Shown here one piece after another: positions 1-8,827 of a stretch of DNA of 64,000 nucleotides. Position 1 is the stretch's first letter. Each line of letters begins with the position of its first letter. The notes under the pieces were generated by a model. The model was not told the origin of the DNA. It saw nothing but the letters and a program-made list of their open reading frames with translations, and ran no database searches. Source of the DNA: Microvirga lupini (GTDB lineage: Bacteria; Pseudomonadota; Alphaproteobacteria; Rhizobiales; Beijerinckiaceae); NCBI RefSeq assembly GCF_014191055.1, contig NZ_JACHWB010000002.1, positions 124,001 to 188,000 of the forward strand. Reading direction: 5' to 3'. The position numbers and the translations under genes were made by a program.

Positions 1-7
1 ATCCCCT

Positions 8-784
8 ATGCCTCGTCCTCTCGAACCCGTCAGCCAGGGCGCGCGCGTCACGCTCGGCATCTCCTTCTTCGTCCTCTTCGTGGCGGCCTGGGCCTTCGCG
101 ACCCTGGGCGGCTTCGTGTCGCGCACGTTCCTCGCCGATCCGATCACCATGCTGCAGGACGGCTGGCTGCTGCTCACGCGCTTCGGGTTCCTGGGCGACA
201 TCGGCATCACGGTCTGGCGCGTGGTCGGCGGTTTCGTGCTCGCCGCAGCCATCGCGGTGCCGCTCGGCATCATGATGGGCGCCTACAAATCCTTCGAGGC
301 GTTCCTCGAACCCTTCGTGTCCTTCGCCCGCTACCTGCCTGCCTCGGCCTTCGTGCCGCTTCTCATTCTCTGGGCCGGCATCGGCGAGATGCAGAAGCTG
401 CTCGTCATCTTCATCGGCTCGGTGTTTCAGATCATCCTCATGGTGGCGGTGGCTGTAGGCAACACGCGGCGCGATCTCGTGGAGGCTGCGTACACCCTGG
501 GCTCCAGCGACCAGGGCGTGGTGAAGCGCGTGCTCATCCCGGCGAATGCGCCGGAGATCGCCGAGATCCTGCGTCTCGTGCTCGGCTGGGCCTGGACCTA
601 TGTGATCGTGGCCGAGCTCATCGGCTCCTCGTCGGGCATCGGGCACATGATCATCGACAGCCAGGCGCTTCTCGCCACAGGGCAGATGATCTTCGGCATC
701 ATCATCATCGGCATCATCGGGTTGATCTCCGACTTCCTGTTCAAGGCCGTCAACCGAACCCTCTTCCCGTGGAGGCTCGCATGA
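8..784 (+). CDS. ABC transporter permease, NitT/TauT (SsuC-like) family
   Basis: Inner-membrane permease of an ABC importer of the nitrate/taurine/sulfonate class; about six hydrophobic segments are visible in 258 residues. The EAA loop that docks the ATPase lies near residues 159-178 (EAAYTLGSS followed by KRVLIP). The first ATG is only 8 bases from the window edge, so the true start could lie upstream. The stop overlaps the ATG of the ATPase gene by four bases (ATGA), so the two are translationally coupled. The periplasmic binding protein is not in the window, probably upstream. The substrate (taurine, sulfonate, nitrate, thiamine precursor) cannot be told from this subunit. Confidence 0.9.
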   Translation: MPRPLEPVSQGARVTLGISFFVLFVAAWAFATLGGFVSRTFLADPITMLQDGWLLLTRFGFLGDIGITVWRVVGGFVLAAAIAVPLGIMMGAYKSFEAFLEPFVSFARYLPASAFVPLLILWAGIGEMQKLLVIFIGSVFQIILMVAVAVGNTRRDLVEAAYTLGSSDQGVVKRVLIPANAPEIAEILRLVLGWAWTYVIVAELIGSSSGIGHMIIDSQALLATGQMIFGIIIIGIIGLISDFLFKAVNRTLFPWRLA

Positions 785-1572
785 GCAACACGATCCTCCA
801 GATCGACAACGTCTCGCGCGTGTTCCCCGGCGTGCGCGGCGGCGCGCCCGTGCGGGCGCTCGAGCCCACGAACCTGCAGGTGGGGCAGAACGACTTCATC
901 ACCATTCTGGGCCCGTCCGGCTGCGGAAAGTCGACGCTCCTGCGCATCGTTGCGGGTCTCGACCGGCCGAGCAACGGGCGCGTGCTGCTCAACGGGCGCG
1001 AGATCAAGGGTCCCGGTGCCGATCGGGGCATGGTGTTCCAGTCCTACACCCTGTTCCCGTGGCTGACGATTGCCGAGAACATCGCCTATGGCCTGCGCGA
1101 GAAGGGCGTGCCGAAAGCGCAGCGCCAGGAGATCGTCGCCTCCTATACCGAAAAAGTGGGCCTGCGCGGCTTCGAGAACCATTATCCCAAGCAGCTCTCC
1201 GGCGGCATGCAGCAGCGCACCGCCATCGCCCGTGCGCTCGCCAACGATCCGGAGATCCTGCTGCTCGACGAGCCCTTCGGCGCCCTCGACAACCAGACCC
1301 GTGGCCTGATGCAGGAACTGCTGCTCGGCATCTGGGAGCGGGAGCGCAAGACGGTGCTCTTCGTCACCCACGACATCGAGGAAGCGATCTTCCTCGCCTC
1401 CCGGGTCATCGTCATGTCGGCCCGCCCCGGTCGCATCAAAGCCGATATCCCAGTCGACCTGCCCCATCCGCGCCACTACCGGATGAAGACCACGCCGGAA
1501 TTCTCTGCACTGAAGGCACAGCTGACGGAAGAGATCCGCGTCGAGGCCATGCAGGCGGAAGGCGTCCACTGA
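781..1572 (+). CDS. ABC transporter ATP-binding protein, NitT/TauT family
   Basis: Cytoplasmic ATPase partner of the preceding permease, 263 residues. It shows Walker A GPSGCGKST near 44-52, the ABC signature LSGGMQQR near 139-146 and Walker B ILLLDEP near 159-165, followed by the D-loop ALD and a switch histidine in VTHDIEEA. The ATG at 781 is preferred over an in-frame ATG 12 bases earlier because it makes the ATGA overlap with the permease stop. The C-terminal residues after the switch follow the SsuB/TauB/NrtD pattern. It is the last gene of the operon; the next gene starts about 100 bases on and looks unrelated. Substrate unknown. Confidence 0.93.
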   Translation: MSNTILQIDNVSRVFPGVRGGAPVRALEPTNLQVGQNDFITILGPSGCGKSTLLRIVAGLDRPSNGRVLLNGREIKGPGADRGMVFQSYTLFPWLTIAENIAYGLREKGVPKAQRQEIVASYTEKVGLRGFENHYPKQLSGGMQQRTAIARALANDPEILLLDEPFGALDNQTRGLMQELLLGIWERERKTVLFVTHDIEEAIFLASRVIVMSARPGRIKADIPVDLPHPRHYRMKTTPEFSALKAQLTEEIRVEAMQAEGVH

Positions 1573-1673
1573 TATTGTTTGCGGGCGCGACGCGCTTCCG
1601 AGATATCCCTTCCGGATGAATTGACCCGGTGCCCCCGTTCAAGAGACGCTTCGTGTCTCTGAGCGGGGAAGGC

Positions 1674-2822
1674 ATGATGCTCAAGCGCCTGTTAGCCGGA
1701 TCCATCTTCATCGCGAGCCTGTCGCCCGCCATGGCCGATATCATGATCGACCAGGCCATGATCACGGGTGGGGAGTTGCGTGTTGTCGGACGATTGAGCA
1801 AACCGCGACAGGCACCGATCACGCTCGACGAGAAGCATCAGACGAGAACGGATGCCAACGGACGCTTCACCTTCCGTCTCGCCTATCATCCCGCCACCTG
1901 CATCGTGAATCTCCAAGCTGAGGACGAGCAGCGTCAGGTGGTGATCGGCTTCTGCGGCCAGAGAGGCCCTGCGGCTGCGGCTGCAGCCATTCCTCCCGCC
2001 CAGCCTGGACCGGCCGGCCCGACGGGGCCTCAAGGCGAACCTGGACGAGACGGAGCCCCAGGTCCGCAAGGACCCGCCGGGCCCGGAGGACCTCCCGGCC
2101 CGCAGGGTGTCGCCGGTGAGATCGGGCCGGTTGGCCCGCCCGGCCCCCAGGGCGAACCCGGTCGTGATGGTCCTCCGGGACCAGTCGGCCCCATGGGTCC
2201 GCAGGGTCCTGCCGGCCCTCCTGGACCTCCCGGCAGCCCGGAGACACGCACGATCGCAGAAGGACAACCTGGCCCCGTTGGCCCGGCAGGCCCCGAAGGA
2301 CCGCCCGGACCTCCGGGCCCACAGGGTCCGCAAGGTCTGGCGGGACATCAGGGTCCCCATGGGCCTCAAGGCGTCCCGGGACCGAGAGGGGAGCCGGGTC
2401 CGGCCGGGCCAGCGGGACCCGCAGGACCTCCGGGACCTGTTGGAGCCCTCGGCATGGCCGGGCCTGCAGGCCCTCCCGGCCCCCAGGGCATTGCCGGTGA
2501 GATCGGACCTATCGGCCCTCCTGGCCCCCTGGGCCCGATCGGCCCTGCCGGTCTGACAGGCCCCGCTGGACCGCCCGGGCCTGAGGGCAGGACAGGCCCG
2601 GAAGGCAAGCCAGGCTTGGCAGGAACGATCCTCAGGGTTTTCGTGCAGGAATGCGCCTCTCAGGCTCGCTGCACGGCCCGCTGCGATGAGGATGAGTATC
2701 CGGTCAACGGCACCTGCAACCGCGGCGACCAATTCGGCATGGACGAGGCGGGCGTATACTGCTTCTCCACGACCGAAAGCCCCAAGGGCATGATCGCCCG
2801 GGCGATCTGCGCGAAGAAGTAG
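1674..2822 (+). CDS. Secreted collagen-like (Gly-X-Y) repeat protein
   Basis: Unrecognised by name; architecture is clear. From the ATG at 1674 (GGGGAAGG-type ribosome site just upstream) it has a signal peptide ending about SPAMA/D, a roughly 75-residue N-terminal domain probably of beta type with two cysteines, then about 205 residues of Gly-X-Y collagen repeats (about residues 111-317) rich in GPP, GPQ and GPAG. The repeats are broken once by an [11 protein letters not shown] linker. A 62-residue C-terminal domain has six cysteines. A GTG start at 1629 is possible but would put 15 polar residues before the signal peptide. Collagen repeats trimerise in bacterial surface proteins; a cell-surface or exported triple helix with a disulfide cap is my inference. 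The gene stands alone. Confidence 0.82.
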   Translation: MMLKRLLAGSIFIASLSPAMADIMIDQAMITGGELRVVGRLSKPRQAPITLDEKHQTRTDANGRFTFRLAYHPATCIVNLQAEDEQRQVVIGFCGQRGPAAAAAAIPPAQPGPAGPTGPQGEPGRDGAPGPQGPAGPGGPPGPQGVAGEIGPVGPPGPQGEPGRDGPPGPVGPMGPQGPAGPPGPPGSPETRTIAEGQPGPVGPAGPEGPPGPPGPQGPQGLAGHQGPHGPQGVPGPRGEPGPAGPAGPAGPPGPVGALGMAGPAGPPGPQGIAGEIGPIGPPGPLGPIGPAGLTGPAGPPGPEGRTGPEGKPGLAGTILRVFVQECASQARCTARCDEDEYPVNGTCNRGDQFGMDEAGVYCFSTTESPKGMIARAICAKK

Positions 2823-2823
2823 C

Positions 2824-3243
2824 TCAGCGCACGGCGCGTTGAGCGCTGCGAGCCCGCAGGGCTGGTTCCTCGTAGGGAGCCGGAGCAAAGGAGCTGTTGT
2901 GCGGGTGCGGGGTCCAAGCCTCGCCTGACGAGGGCACCGCCTTCAGCACACCGGACCAGCGGAGCTTGAAATGGCTGGCCGCCTTCGCATTCTTGAAGCC
3001 AACAAGCCCCCAGGCGTCGAGCAGGTGGTAGAAGTCGCACGCGCCGCCATGCTGCTCCAGCCACGTGACGACCTCAGGCCTCAGGCTCTTCCCCTGCTCG
3101 CTCCATACGTCCCAGTCATTGACCATGTAAACGAACGGCCAGCGCTTCGCATAGGCATCAATGCCGTAGGAGGCGGCCGAGGCCATTTCGTCATCCCGCC
3201 ATGTCTGACGGATGATTTCCTTCAGTGATGTCAGGTCCGTCAT
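2824..3243 (-). CDS. Hypothetical protein
   Basis: I do not recognise this 139-residue protein. It is hydrophilic, without signal peptide or membrane segment, and rich in Trp, Tyr and Phe in the middle (RWPFVYMVNDWDVW). The start at MTDLTSLKEII is chosen because residues further upstream are Arg/His/Cys-rich and look non-coding; the open frame itself extends to 3474. Its stop lies two bases from the stop of the convergent collagen-like gene, so the two genes end back to back with no room for a terminator. The amphipathic N-terminus and loaded aromatic core suggest a small globular cytoplasmic protein. Confidence 0.55.
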   Translation of the reverse strand: MTDLTSLKEIIRQTWRDDEMASAASYGIDAYAKRWPFVYMVNDWDVWSEQGKSLRPEVVTWLEQHGGACDFYHLLDAWGLVGFKNAKAASHFKLRWSGVLKAVPSSGEAWTPHPHNSSFAPAPYEEPALRARSAQRAVR

Positions 3244-3519
3244 CGGGGCATCCAGCTCGGCATCATCCAATAGGACTAGAAATGCGCCCTCCTTGGGGCA
3301 TCGCGCAACATTTGTGTACCTCTTTTGGAGTAAAGGAAAAACCAATCTTTTCGTTTCGGCCGTGTGGTAGCTTGGCGCACGAGCAAGAGCATCCGCGCAA
3401 CCGGATGGGTCATGGCGGGAATCGCTATGGCCGCAGGTGTGAGGGTTTCTCGCGACCATGCACCGCGAACGCACGGTCTATATGGCTGGCGCTCACCTGC
3501 GTGGAGGGAGGATTGTGGG

Positions 3520-3675
3520 ATGAGTAGATTTTTAAAGGGGCGAAAGATCGACTGGCAGCCATTGCCGCTCATTATCATCAGCGGCCTTCTGATCGGCGCC
3601 CTCTTCGGCGAAGCCATCAAGGCTTTCGCCCCAGAGCAGACGACCGTGCTGGCCCGCGTGAAGCCGCGTCCCTGA
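3520..3675 (+). CDS. Small single-pass membrane protein (51 aa)
   Basis: A 51-residue open frame preceded by a strong ribosome site (GGAGGGAG at 3503-3510, about 9 bases from the ATG). The N-terminus is basic (MSRFLKGRKIDW), followed by one hydrophobic helix (PLPLIIISGLLIGALFGEAI) and a short tail. The predicted protein is a small inner-membrane peptide with unknown role. The strong ribosome site and amphipathic design argue that it is real. No operon partner; the next feature is tRNA-Phe on the other strand. Confidence 0.6.
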   Translation: MSRFLKGRKIDWQPLPLIIISGLLIGALFGEAIKAFAPEQTTVLARVKPRP

Positions 3676-3779
3676 TCCTGCAGGATCCCAAGACACGCAT
3701 GGCAAAAATGCCTACTGCATCAGCATAGATCGTTAGCGCCGACGACCTTCAAACCTTTGGGATATCATGGAGGGGTAAG

Positions 3780-3855
3780 TGGTGCCCAGGGGCGGAATCG
3801 AACCACCGACACTGCGATTTTCAGTCGCATGCTCTACCAACTGAGCTACCTGGGC
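3780..3855 (-). tRNA. tRNA-Phe (GAA)
   Basis: A complete 76-base cloverleaf on the minus strand: acceptor arms GCCCAGG/CCTGGGC, D-arm AGCTCAG with GGTAGAGC, anticodon loop CTGAAAA giving anticodon GAA, and T-arm GGTTCGATTCC. The 3' CCA is encoded. It lies just downstream of yacG, an arrangement common in Hyphomicrobiales. Confidence 0.97.
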
Positions 3856-3957
3856 ATCCGATGCGCGGCGAGGCCGTGCGCGTCGTGGAGGGGTGTATAG
3901 TCAGACAAAGACCCGCTGTCCAGCGGGTCGGAGGAGAAAAATTCGACCCGGATCGGA

Positions 3958-4161
3958 TCACGTCTCCCGGCGGTCCTCGTCCGGGTCGTCGGGCTCGCTC
4001 TCGACCACCGGAATGGCATAGCTGCCGGTCAGCCAGCGGTTCAAATCCACATCGGCGCAGCGCCGGGAGCAGAACGGCCGGTATTGCGGTTCGCTGGGCT
4101 TGCCGCAGATCGGGCATTTGCCGGTCGAGGCCAGGGGTTTGTTCTCGTTGGCGGCGTTCAT
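3958..4161 (-). CDS. yacG: DNA gyrase inhibitor YacG (zinc-binding)
   Basis: A 67-residue zinc-ribbon protein. CPIC and FCSRRC supply the four zinc cysteines, and the following DLNRWLTGSYAIP segment is typical of YacG, which binds the GyrB C-terminal region and blocks DNA binding in E. coli. The ATG at 4161 has a GGAGGCGAGGG ribosome site. It lies 82 bases downstream of maf on the same strand and is probably co-transcribed, with tRNA-Phe following. The acidic tail (ESEPDDPDEDRRE) is a normal feature of alphaproteobacterial members. Confidence 0.92.
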   Translation of the reverse strand: MNAANENKPLASTGKCPICGKPSEPQYRPFCSRRCADVDLNRWLTGSYAIPVVESEPDDPDEDRRET

Positions 4162-4243
4162 CCCTCGCCTCCTTTCCTTTGAAAGCCGCAACGTGGTTGC
4201 TGTCTCAGCCCGATGCAAGATCGATCTGTGCTCGGAAGCAACC

Positions 4244-4894
4244 TCAGGCGGCGTCGAGCCAGGAGAAGCGGACGGGATAGCCCTCCCCGTCGAGCAGGGC
4301 GACGGACTCGTAGAGAGGCAGCCCGACCACATTGGTATAGGAGCCGACGAGCTTGACCACGAAGGTGCCGGCGAGCCCCTGGATGGCATAGCCGCCGGCC
4401 TTGCCGCGCCACTCGCCCGAGGCGAGGTAGCGCTCGAACTCGTCCCGCGACAGGCGCTTGAAGCGCACCCGCGTCTCCACGAAACGCTCGCGAACCGTGT
4501 CCTTGGGGGTGATCAGGCAGACTGAGGTGTAGACCCGGTGCTGGCGGCCCGAGAGCAGGCGCAGGCAGCCTGCCGCCTCATCGACCACCTCGGCCTTGGG
4601 CAGAACCCGCTTGCCGACCACCACGACCGTATCGGCCGAGAGGATGTAGGAGTTCTTCAGGTCCTCGCGGGTGCGGGCCACCTTCCGGGCCACCTCGGCC
4701 TTCGAGCGGGCCAGGCGCTTGGCCAGTTCCTTGGCGCTCTCGTTCTTCAGGGGCGTCTCGTCCACGTCGGCCGGCAGAAGCGCGTCGGGCTCGATGCCGG
4801 CCTGCTGCAGAAGGGCGAGCCTGCGGGGCGAGGCGGACGCGAGAACGAGCTTCGAGCGCGCTGCGGGATTCGACACCTCTGAAGACGACGCCAC
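4244..4894 (-). CDS. maf: Maf-family nucleotide pyrophosphatase
   Basis: Maf/YhdE proteins hydrolyse non-canonical or dTTP/UTP nucleotides and affect septum formation. The start of the fold is clear ([19 protein letters not shown]), with the conserved [12 protein letters not shown] and YAIQGLAG blocks. I choose a GTG start at 4894 because GGAGAG lies five to six bases upstream, giving 216 residues, near the usual length. Alternatives are a GTG at 4906 or an ATG at 4993; the latter would read through a palindromic repeat and is unlikely. It precedes yacG. The translation factor gene infA that often precedes maf is not here. Confidence 0.9.
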   Translation of the reverse strand: MASSSEVSNPAARSKLVLASASPRRLALLQQAGIEPDALLPADVDETPLKNESAKELAKRLARSKAEVARKVARTREDLKNSYILSADTVVVVGKRVLPKAEVVDEAAGCLRLLSGRQHRVYTSVCLITPKDTVRERFVETRVRFKRLSRDEFERYLASGEWRGKAGGYAIQGLAGTFVVKLVGSYTNVVGLPLYESVALLDGEGYPVRFSWLDAA

Positions 4895-4924
4895 TTTTCT
4901 CTCCACGCTCCGGGAATTCACTAA

Positions 4925-4973
4925 AGCATCGGACCCAAAGGTGGATTTGCCCTTTTGGGATCGATCCGATGCT
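4925..4973. repeat. Palindromic intergenic repeat, family A copy 1
   Basis: Terminal arms AGCATCGGA and TCCGATGCT enclose a second imperfect pair (CCCAAAGG / CCTTTTGGG). It lies between maf and pssA, directly before copy 2. The GCATCGG ends recur at copy 3 (about 10.9 kb). Such GCATCGG-bounded palindromes are common intergenic mosaic elements in Hyphomicrobiales genomes; that statement is from general knowledge. Confidence 0.75.
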
Positions 4974-4989
4974 ACCTCTATACATGAGA

Positions 4990-5033
4990 GCATCGTTGGT
5001 GCGGAAAACCGGATCCACTTTTCCGCACGATGC
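4990..5033. repeat. Palindromic intergenic repeat, family A copy 2
   Basis: Nested inverted repeats: GCATCGT / ACGATGC outside, GTGCGGAAAA / TTTTCCGCAC inside, with CCGGATCCAC at the centre. It sits 16 bases from copy 1, so the maf-pssA gap holds two related hairpins. It may also act as a transcript-end hairpin for the surrounding genes. Confidence 0.75.
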
Positions 5034-5079
5034 CCTAACGCTTAAGCCCGGTGACAACATGGCACCGGCAGGACTTGAA

Positions 5080-5928
5080 TCAAGCGGCAGGCGGCCCCTG
5101 TTCGGACTCTGCCGGCTGCGGCTGCACCGACTGTGCGGCATGGGCGCGGTCGAGCTGACGGTAACGCATGACGCTCAAGGGGATCGAGCCGAGGAACAGC
5201 ACGGTGATGGCCGTGAGCATCTCCCAGGGGAAGTTCGCCAGAAGTCCGAAGACGGCCGCCGACAGGACGAAGATCGGCAGAACCCAATGGCGCGGCACCC
5301 TCAATCCGATGGTCTTGCCCGAATAGACCGGGATGGTGGACACCATCAGGAAGGCCAGACCCAGCAGGTAGACCAGGGCGATGGGAGCGGCGGCAGGCCC
5401 CATCGGGACGCCCAGGAACGAGAGATAGAGGGGCAGCATCGAGGTGAGCGCGCCCGCCGGCGCCGGCATGCCGGTGAAGAAGTTCTTCTTCCACTCGGGC
5501 CGGTGAGGATCGTCCAGCATCACGTTGAAGCGGGCGAGACGCAGCACCATCGCGATGGCGAAGACCAGCACGGCGATCCACCCGATCGCCTTCAATTCGT
5601 TCAGCAGGAAGCTGTAGAGGATGAGGGCCGGCGTCACGCCGAAATTGACGAAGTCCGCCAGGGAGTCGAGCTCCGCGCCGAACCGGGACGTGCCCTTGAG
5701 CATGCGCGCCACCCGGCCGTCGATCCCGTCCAGCAAGGCCGCCACCACGATGGCCACGACCGCCGGCTCGTAGCGGCCCTCGAAGGCCAGCCTGATCGCG
5801 GTGAGCCCCAGGCACAGGGCGATCAGGGTGATGATGTTCGGGATGATGACCCGAACCGGAACCGGCTTGAAGAGCCGCTTGCGCGGCTCGTTGGGATCGG
5901 GGGCGAAGGGAGGAAAAAGGTCGCTCAT
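5080..5928 (-). CDS. pssA: CDP-diacylglycerol-serine O-phosphatidyltransferase
   Basis: Joins serine to CDP-diacylglycerol to give phosphatidylserine in the inner membrane. The CDP-alcohol phosphotransferase signature DGx2ARx8Gx3Dx3D is complete (DGRVARMLKG followed by GAELDSLAD). About eight hydrophobic segments span 282 residues, as expected for the integral-membrane type II PssA. The start MSDLFPPF at 5928 is chosen over an in-frame ATG at 5964 because the N-terminal MSDxFPPF pattern is familiar. It follows psd by 110 bases on the same strand, so two consecutive steps of phosphatidylethanolamine synthesis are linked. Confidence 0.93.
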   Translation of the reverse strand: MSDLFPPFAPDPNEPRKRLFKPVPVRVIIPNIITLIALCLGLTAIRLAFEGRYEPAVVAIVVAALLDGIDGRVARMLKGTSRFGAELDSLADFVNFGVTPALILYSFLLNELKAIGWIAVLVFAIAMVLRLARFNVMLDDPHRPEWKKNFFTGMPAPAGALTSMLPLYLSFLGVPMGPAAAPIALVYLLGLAFLMVSTIPVYSGKTIGLRVPRHWVLPIFVLSAAVFGLLANFPWEMLTAITVLFLGSIPLSVMRYRQLDRAHAAQSVQPQPAESEQGPPAA

Positions 5929-6037
5929 GCCATGACATCTAGGGGGTGCCAGCTTAACCGGCAACCAAGATCGGAGGTGTTTCCCCCGTCATGGGAACAG
6001 CTCCGATTCATTCGAGGGCCAGTTTTCCGAAAGCCGC

Positions 6038-6739
6038 CTACCCGACCCGATACTCGCGCGCCGGCTCGTTGGCGGTCAGATCGGCCAGCACCGTCTCGCC
6101 CGCAACGGCCGTCTGGCCGAGGCCGACCAGAACCTGGGCGTTGAGCGGCACGAAGATGTCGAGGCGGGAGCCGAAGCGGATCAGGCCGAAGCGCTCGCCG
6201 GTGCTCAGGTGATTGCCCACCTTCACAAAGGACACGATGCGGCGGGCCACGAGGCCGGCGATCTGGACCACGCCAATCTTGGTGTTGGCCGTCTCGATGA
6301 CGAGGGCGTTGCGCTCGTTGTCCTCGCTCGCCTTGTCGAGCTCGGCATTGAGGAACAGGCCCGGCGTATAGAGGATCTGCGTGATCCGGCCCGTGACCGG
6401 CGAGCGGTTCACGTGGCAGTCGAACACGTTCATGAACACCGAGATCCGGGTCATGGGCTCGGGCGGCAGGTCGAGTTCCGCCGGGGGTACGGCAGTGGTG
6501 ATGAGGTTCACGCGGCCATCGGCCGGGGAGACCACGAGGCCCTCGCGAACGGGCGTCACCCGCGGCGGATCGCGGAAGAAGTAGCAGACCCACACGGTCA
6601 GGATGGCGCCGATCCAGCCCAGCGGCGACCAGAGCCAGGCCAGCACGATCGTCGCAAAGAGCGCGATCAGGATGAAGGGATAGCCCTCCTTGTGGATCGG
6701 CACGAAGATGCGGCGCATCGATTCCAGGATATCGGTCAT
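6038..6739 (-). CDS. psd: Phosphatidylserine decarboxylase (short proenzyme type)
   Basis: Makes phosphatidylethanolamine from phosphatidylserine using a pyruvoyl group formed by self-cleavage. The 233-residue length matches the short Psd class of alphaproteobacteria; the cleavage site GS is in [13 protein letters not shown] near the C-terminus. The N-terminus has two hydrophobic helices for membrane attachment. The [14 protein letters not shown] block is conserved in Psd. It sits between an ABC exporter gene (54 bases upstream) and pssA (110 bases downstream), all on the minus strand, likely one transcript. Confidence 0.94.
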   Translation of the reverse strand: MTDILESMRRIFVPIHKEGYPFILIALFATIVLAWLWSPLGWIGAILTVWVCYFFRDPPRVTPVREGLVVSPADGRVNLITTAVPPAELDLPPEPMTRISVFMNVFDCHVNRSPVTGRITQILYTPGLFLNAELDKASEDNERNALVIETANTKIGVVQIAGLVARRIVSFVKVGNHLSTGERFGLIRFGSRLDIFVPLNAQVLVGLGQTAVAGETVLADLTANEPAREYRVG

Positions 6740-6793
6740 TCTTTCACAGCCCTAAGAAGGTTTGCGTGGGGATGGCAGGCATAAAGCTTCCCG

Positions 6794-8710
6794 TCAACCT
6801 GCCACGCTCTCGGGGCTGCGTTCCTCCTCCTCCTCGGCCCGCTTGAGGGCCTCGCGAGCCTCATCGGCCTCGCGCTGGCGGTTCCACATGGCGGCATAGA
6901 CCCCGCCATGGGCCAGAAGGGTCGCGTGGTCGCCGCGCTCAACCACCTGCCCGTGGTCGAGGACGATGATCTCGTCGGCGCCGATGACTGTGGACAACCG
7001 GTGGGCGATCACCAGGGTGGTGCGCCCGCGGCTGACGCGGTCGAGGGCATCCTGGATCTCCTTCTCGGTGAAGGTGTCCAGCGCCGAGGTCGCCTCATCG
7101 AGCACCAGGATCGGGGGCGCTTTCAGGATGGTGCGGGCGATAGCCACGCGCTGCTTCTCACCCCCTGAGAGTTTAAGGCCGCGCTCGCCCACGGGCGTGT
7201 CGTACCCCTCCGGCAGAAGGCCGATGAATCGGTCGATCTGGGCGAGGCGAGCGGCCTCCCTCACCTCCTCGGGCGTCGCGTCCCAGCGGCCGTACTGGAC
7301 GTTGTAACCGATGGTGTCGTTGAACAGCACCGTGTCCTGCGGGACCATGCCGATCACCTTGCGCAAGGAAGCCTGCTGCACCTCGGCGATGTTCTGCCCG
7401 TCGATGAGAATGCGGCCGCTGTTGGGCTCGTAGAACCGGAACAGCAGGCGGGAGATAGTGGACTTTCCGGCTCCCGACGGGCCGACGATGGCCACCGTAT
7501 GCCCGGCCGGCACCTCGAAGCTCACGCCCTTGAGGATGGGCCGCTCGGGGATGTAGGCGAAATGCACGTCCTCGAAGCGCACCACCGCCTGGTTGACCTG
7601 GAGCGGCATGGCGCCCGGCTTGTCCTGGATCTCGGGATTGCGGTCGATGATCTGGAACATGTCGTCGATGTCGATCAGCGCCTGCTTGATCTCGCGATAC
7701 AGCATGCCCATGAAGTTGAGCGGGATGTAGAGCTGCACCAGCATGGCATTGACCAGCACGAAGCTGCCGATGGAGGCGTTGCCCGCCATGATGTCCCGCG
7801 CGGCCAGCACCATCACGATGGCCATGCCGATGGAGAAGATCACCGCCTGTCCGGCATTGAGCACGGCGAGCGACGTGTAGGTCTGAGTCGAGGCCTTCTC
7901 GTAGCGCTCCATGGAGCGGTCGTAGCGGGCAGTCTCCCGCTGCTCGGCGCCGAAATACTTCACCGTCTCGTAGTTCAGAAGCGAGTCCACCGCCTTGGTG
8001 TTGGCATCCGTATCCGAGTCGTTCATCTGCTTGCGGATCGAGATCCGCCACTGGGTCGCCTTGTAGGTATAGGCGAGATAGATCACCACCATCACGAAGA
8101 CGACGGCCGAATAGACCCAGTTGAACTCCCAGGCGAGGAGGCCCAGCACAAGGACGAATTCGAGGATTGTGGGAAGCAGCGTGAGCACCACGAGGCGCGA
8201 CAGTTCCTCGATGCCTTCGCGGCCGCGCTCGAGCACGCGGGTCAGGCCGCCGGTCTTGCGCTCCAGGTGGAAGCGCAGGGAAAGGCGGTGCATATGCTCG
8301 AAGGTCTGCAGGGCGAGCTGCCGCACCGCATGCATGGCCACCTTGGCGAAGATGCCGTCGCGGACCTGCGTCAGCACCGCCATGAGGATGCGGGTGAGGC
8401 CGTAGATCGCGGTCAGCAGGATCGGAGCCTTCCAGATCCACGAGCCGGTCGTGGCGGCCGCCTCCGTCGCCGAATTGCCGCTGCTCGTGACGGCCACGAG
8501 CGCGTCCGTGGCCCATTTGAAGGCAAACGGCGTGACCATCGTGACGCCCTTGGCGACCAGAAGCAGGCCAAAGGCCAGGAAGACCCGCCGCTGGAGATCA
8601 GGCCGACCGTGGGGCCAGATATAGGGCCAGAGCTTCTTCCAGGTGGAGGTCAAGCCGCTCGGCTGAGGCCGGGCTGCGCCAGTCGTCGGGACGGCGGTGG
8701 AGGGAGGCAT
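6794..8710 (-). CDS. Atm1-type ABC exporter (fused permease-ATPase)
   Basis: A half-transporter of about 638 residues with an N-terminal six-helix exporter domain and a C-terminal ATPase. Walker A is GPSGAGKST, the signature is LSGGEKQRVAIAR and Walker B is ILVLDEATSALD. The segment LLNYETVKYFGAE is the hallmark of the Atm1/ABCB7/HMT1 branch, which exports glutathione-linked sulfur or metal compounds. I use the ATG at 8710; an ATG at 8755 in frame is possible and neither has a strong ribosome site. It precedes psd on the same strand. Role in Fe-S/thiol export or metal detoxification is inferred from family. Confidence 0.9.
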   Translation of the reverse strand: MPPSTAVPTTGAARPQPSGLTSTWKKLWPYIWPHGRPDLQRRVFLAFGLLLVAKGVTMVTPFAFKWATDALVAVTSSGNSATEAAATTGSWIWKAPILLTAIYGLTRILMAVLTQVRDGIFAKVAMHAVRQLALQTFEHMHRLSLRFHLERKTGGLTRVLERGREGIEELSRLVVLTLLPTILEFVLVLGLLAWEFNWVYSAVVFVMVVIYLAYTYKATQWRISIRKQMNDSDTDANTKAVDSLLNYETVKYFGAEQRETARYDRSMERYEKASTQTYTSLAVLNAGQAVIFSIGMAIVMVLAARDIMAGNASIGSFVLVNAMLVQLYIPLNFMGMLYREIKQALIDIDDMFQIIDRNPEIQDKPGAMPLQVNQAVVRFEDVHFAYIPERPILKGVSFEVPAGHTVAIVGPSGAGKSTISRLLFRFYEPNSGRILIDGQNIAEVQQASLRKVIGMVPQDTVLFNDTIGYNVQYGRWDATPEEVREAARLAQIDRFIGLLPEGYDTPVGERGLKLSGGEKQRVAIARTILKAPPILVLDEATSALDTFTEKEIQDALDRVSRGRTTLVIAHRLSTVIGADEIIVLDHGQVVERGDHATLLAHGGVYAAMWNRQREADEAREALKRAEEEEERSPESVAG

Positions 8711-8827
8711 AGGTGAGGATCCAATCGAAACTTGGACCTCGATATAGGCGATCATCCGGGTGAATTCACCCTGCTTCGGCGAATGTCCTGTGCGGCCGGG
8801 CCAGGAGGAGCCAAGCTCCTGATCGAA

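Noticed and set aside
2030..2608. Possible CRISPR or tandem DNA repeat in the collagen-like gene
   Set aside because: Repeats are coding Gly-X-Y units with variable bases and no constant spacer/direct repeat pattern.
1692..2888. A 398-residue frame antisense to the collagen-like gene and another with Gly-Pro-rich pattern inside it
   Set aside because: The Gly-X-Y repeats are palindromic-like in GC-rich codons (GGC/GCC, CCG/CGG), so antisense frames also look collagen-like. No signal peptide or ribosome site; the sense frame has both.
4895..4993. Longer Maf start at 4993
   Set aside because: It would translate through repeat family A copy 1 and gives an N-terminus unlike Maf proteins; a GTG with GGAGAG site lies downstream.
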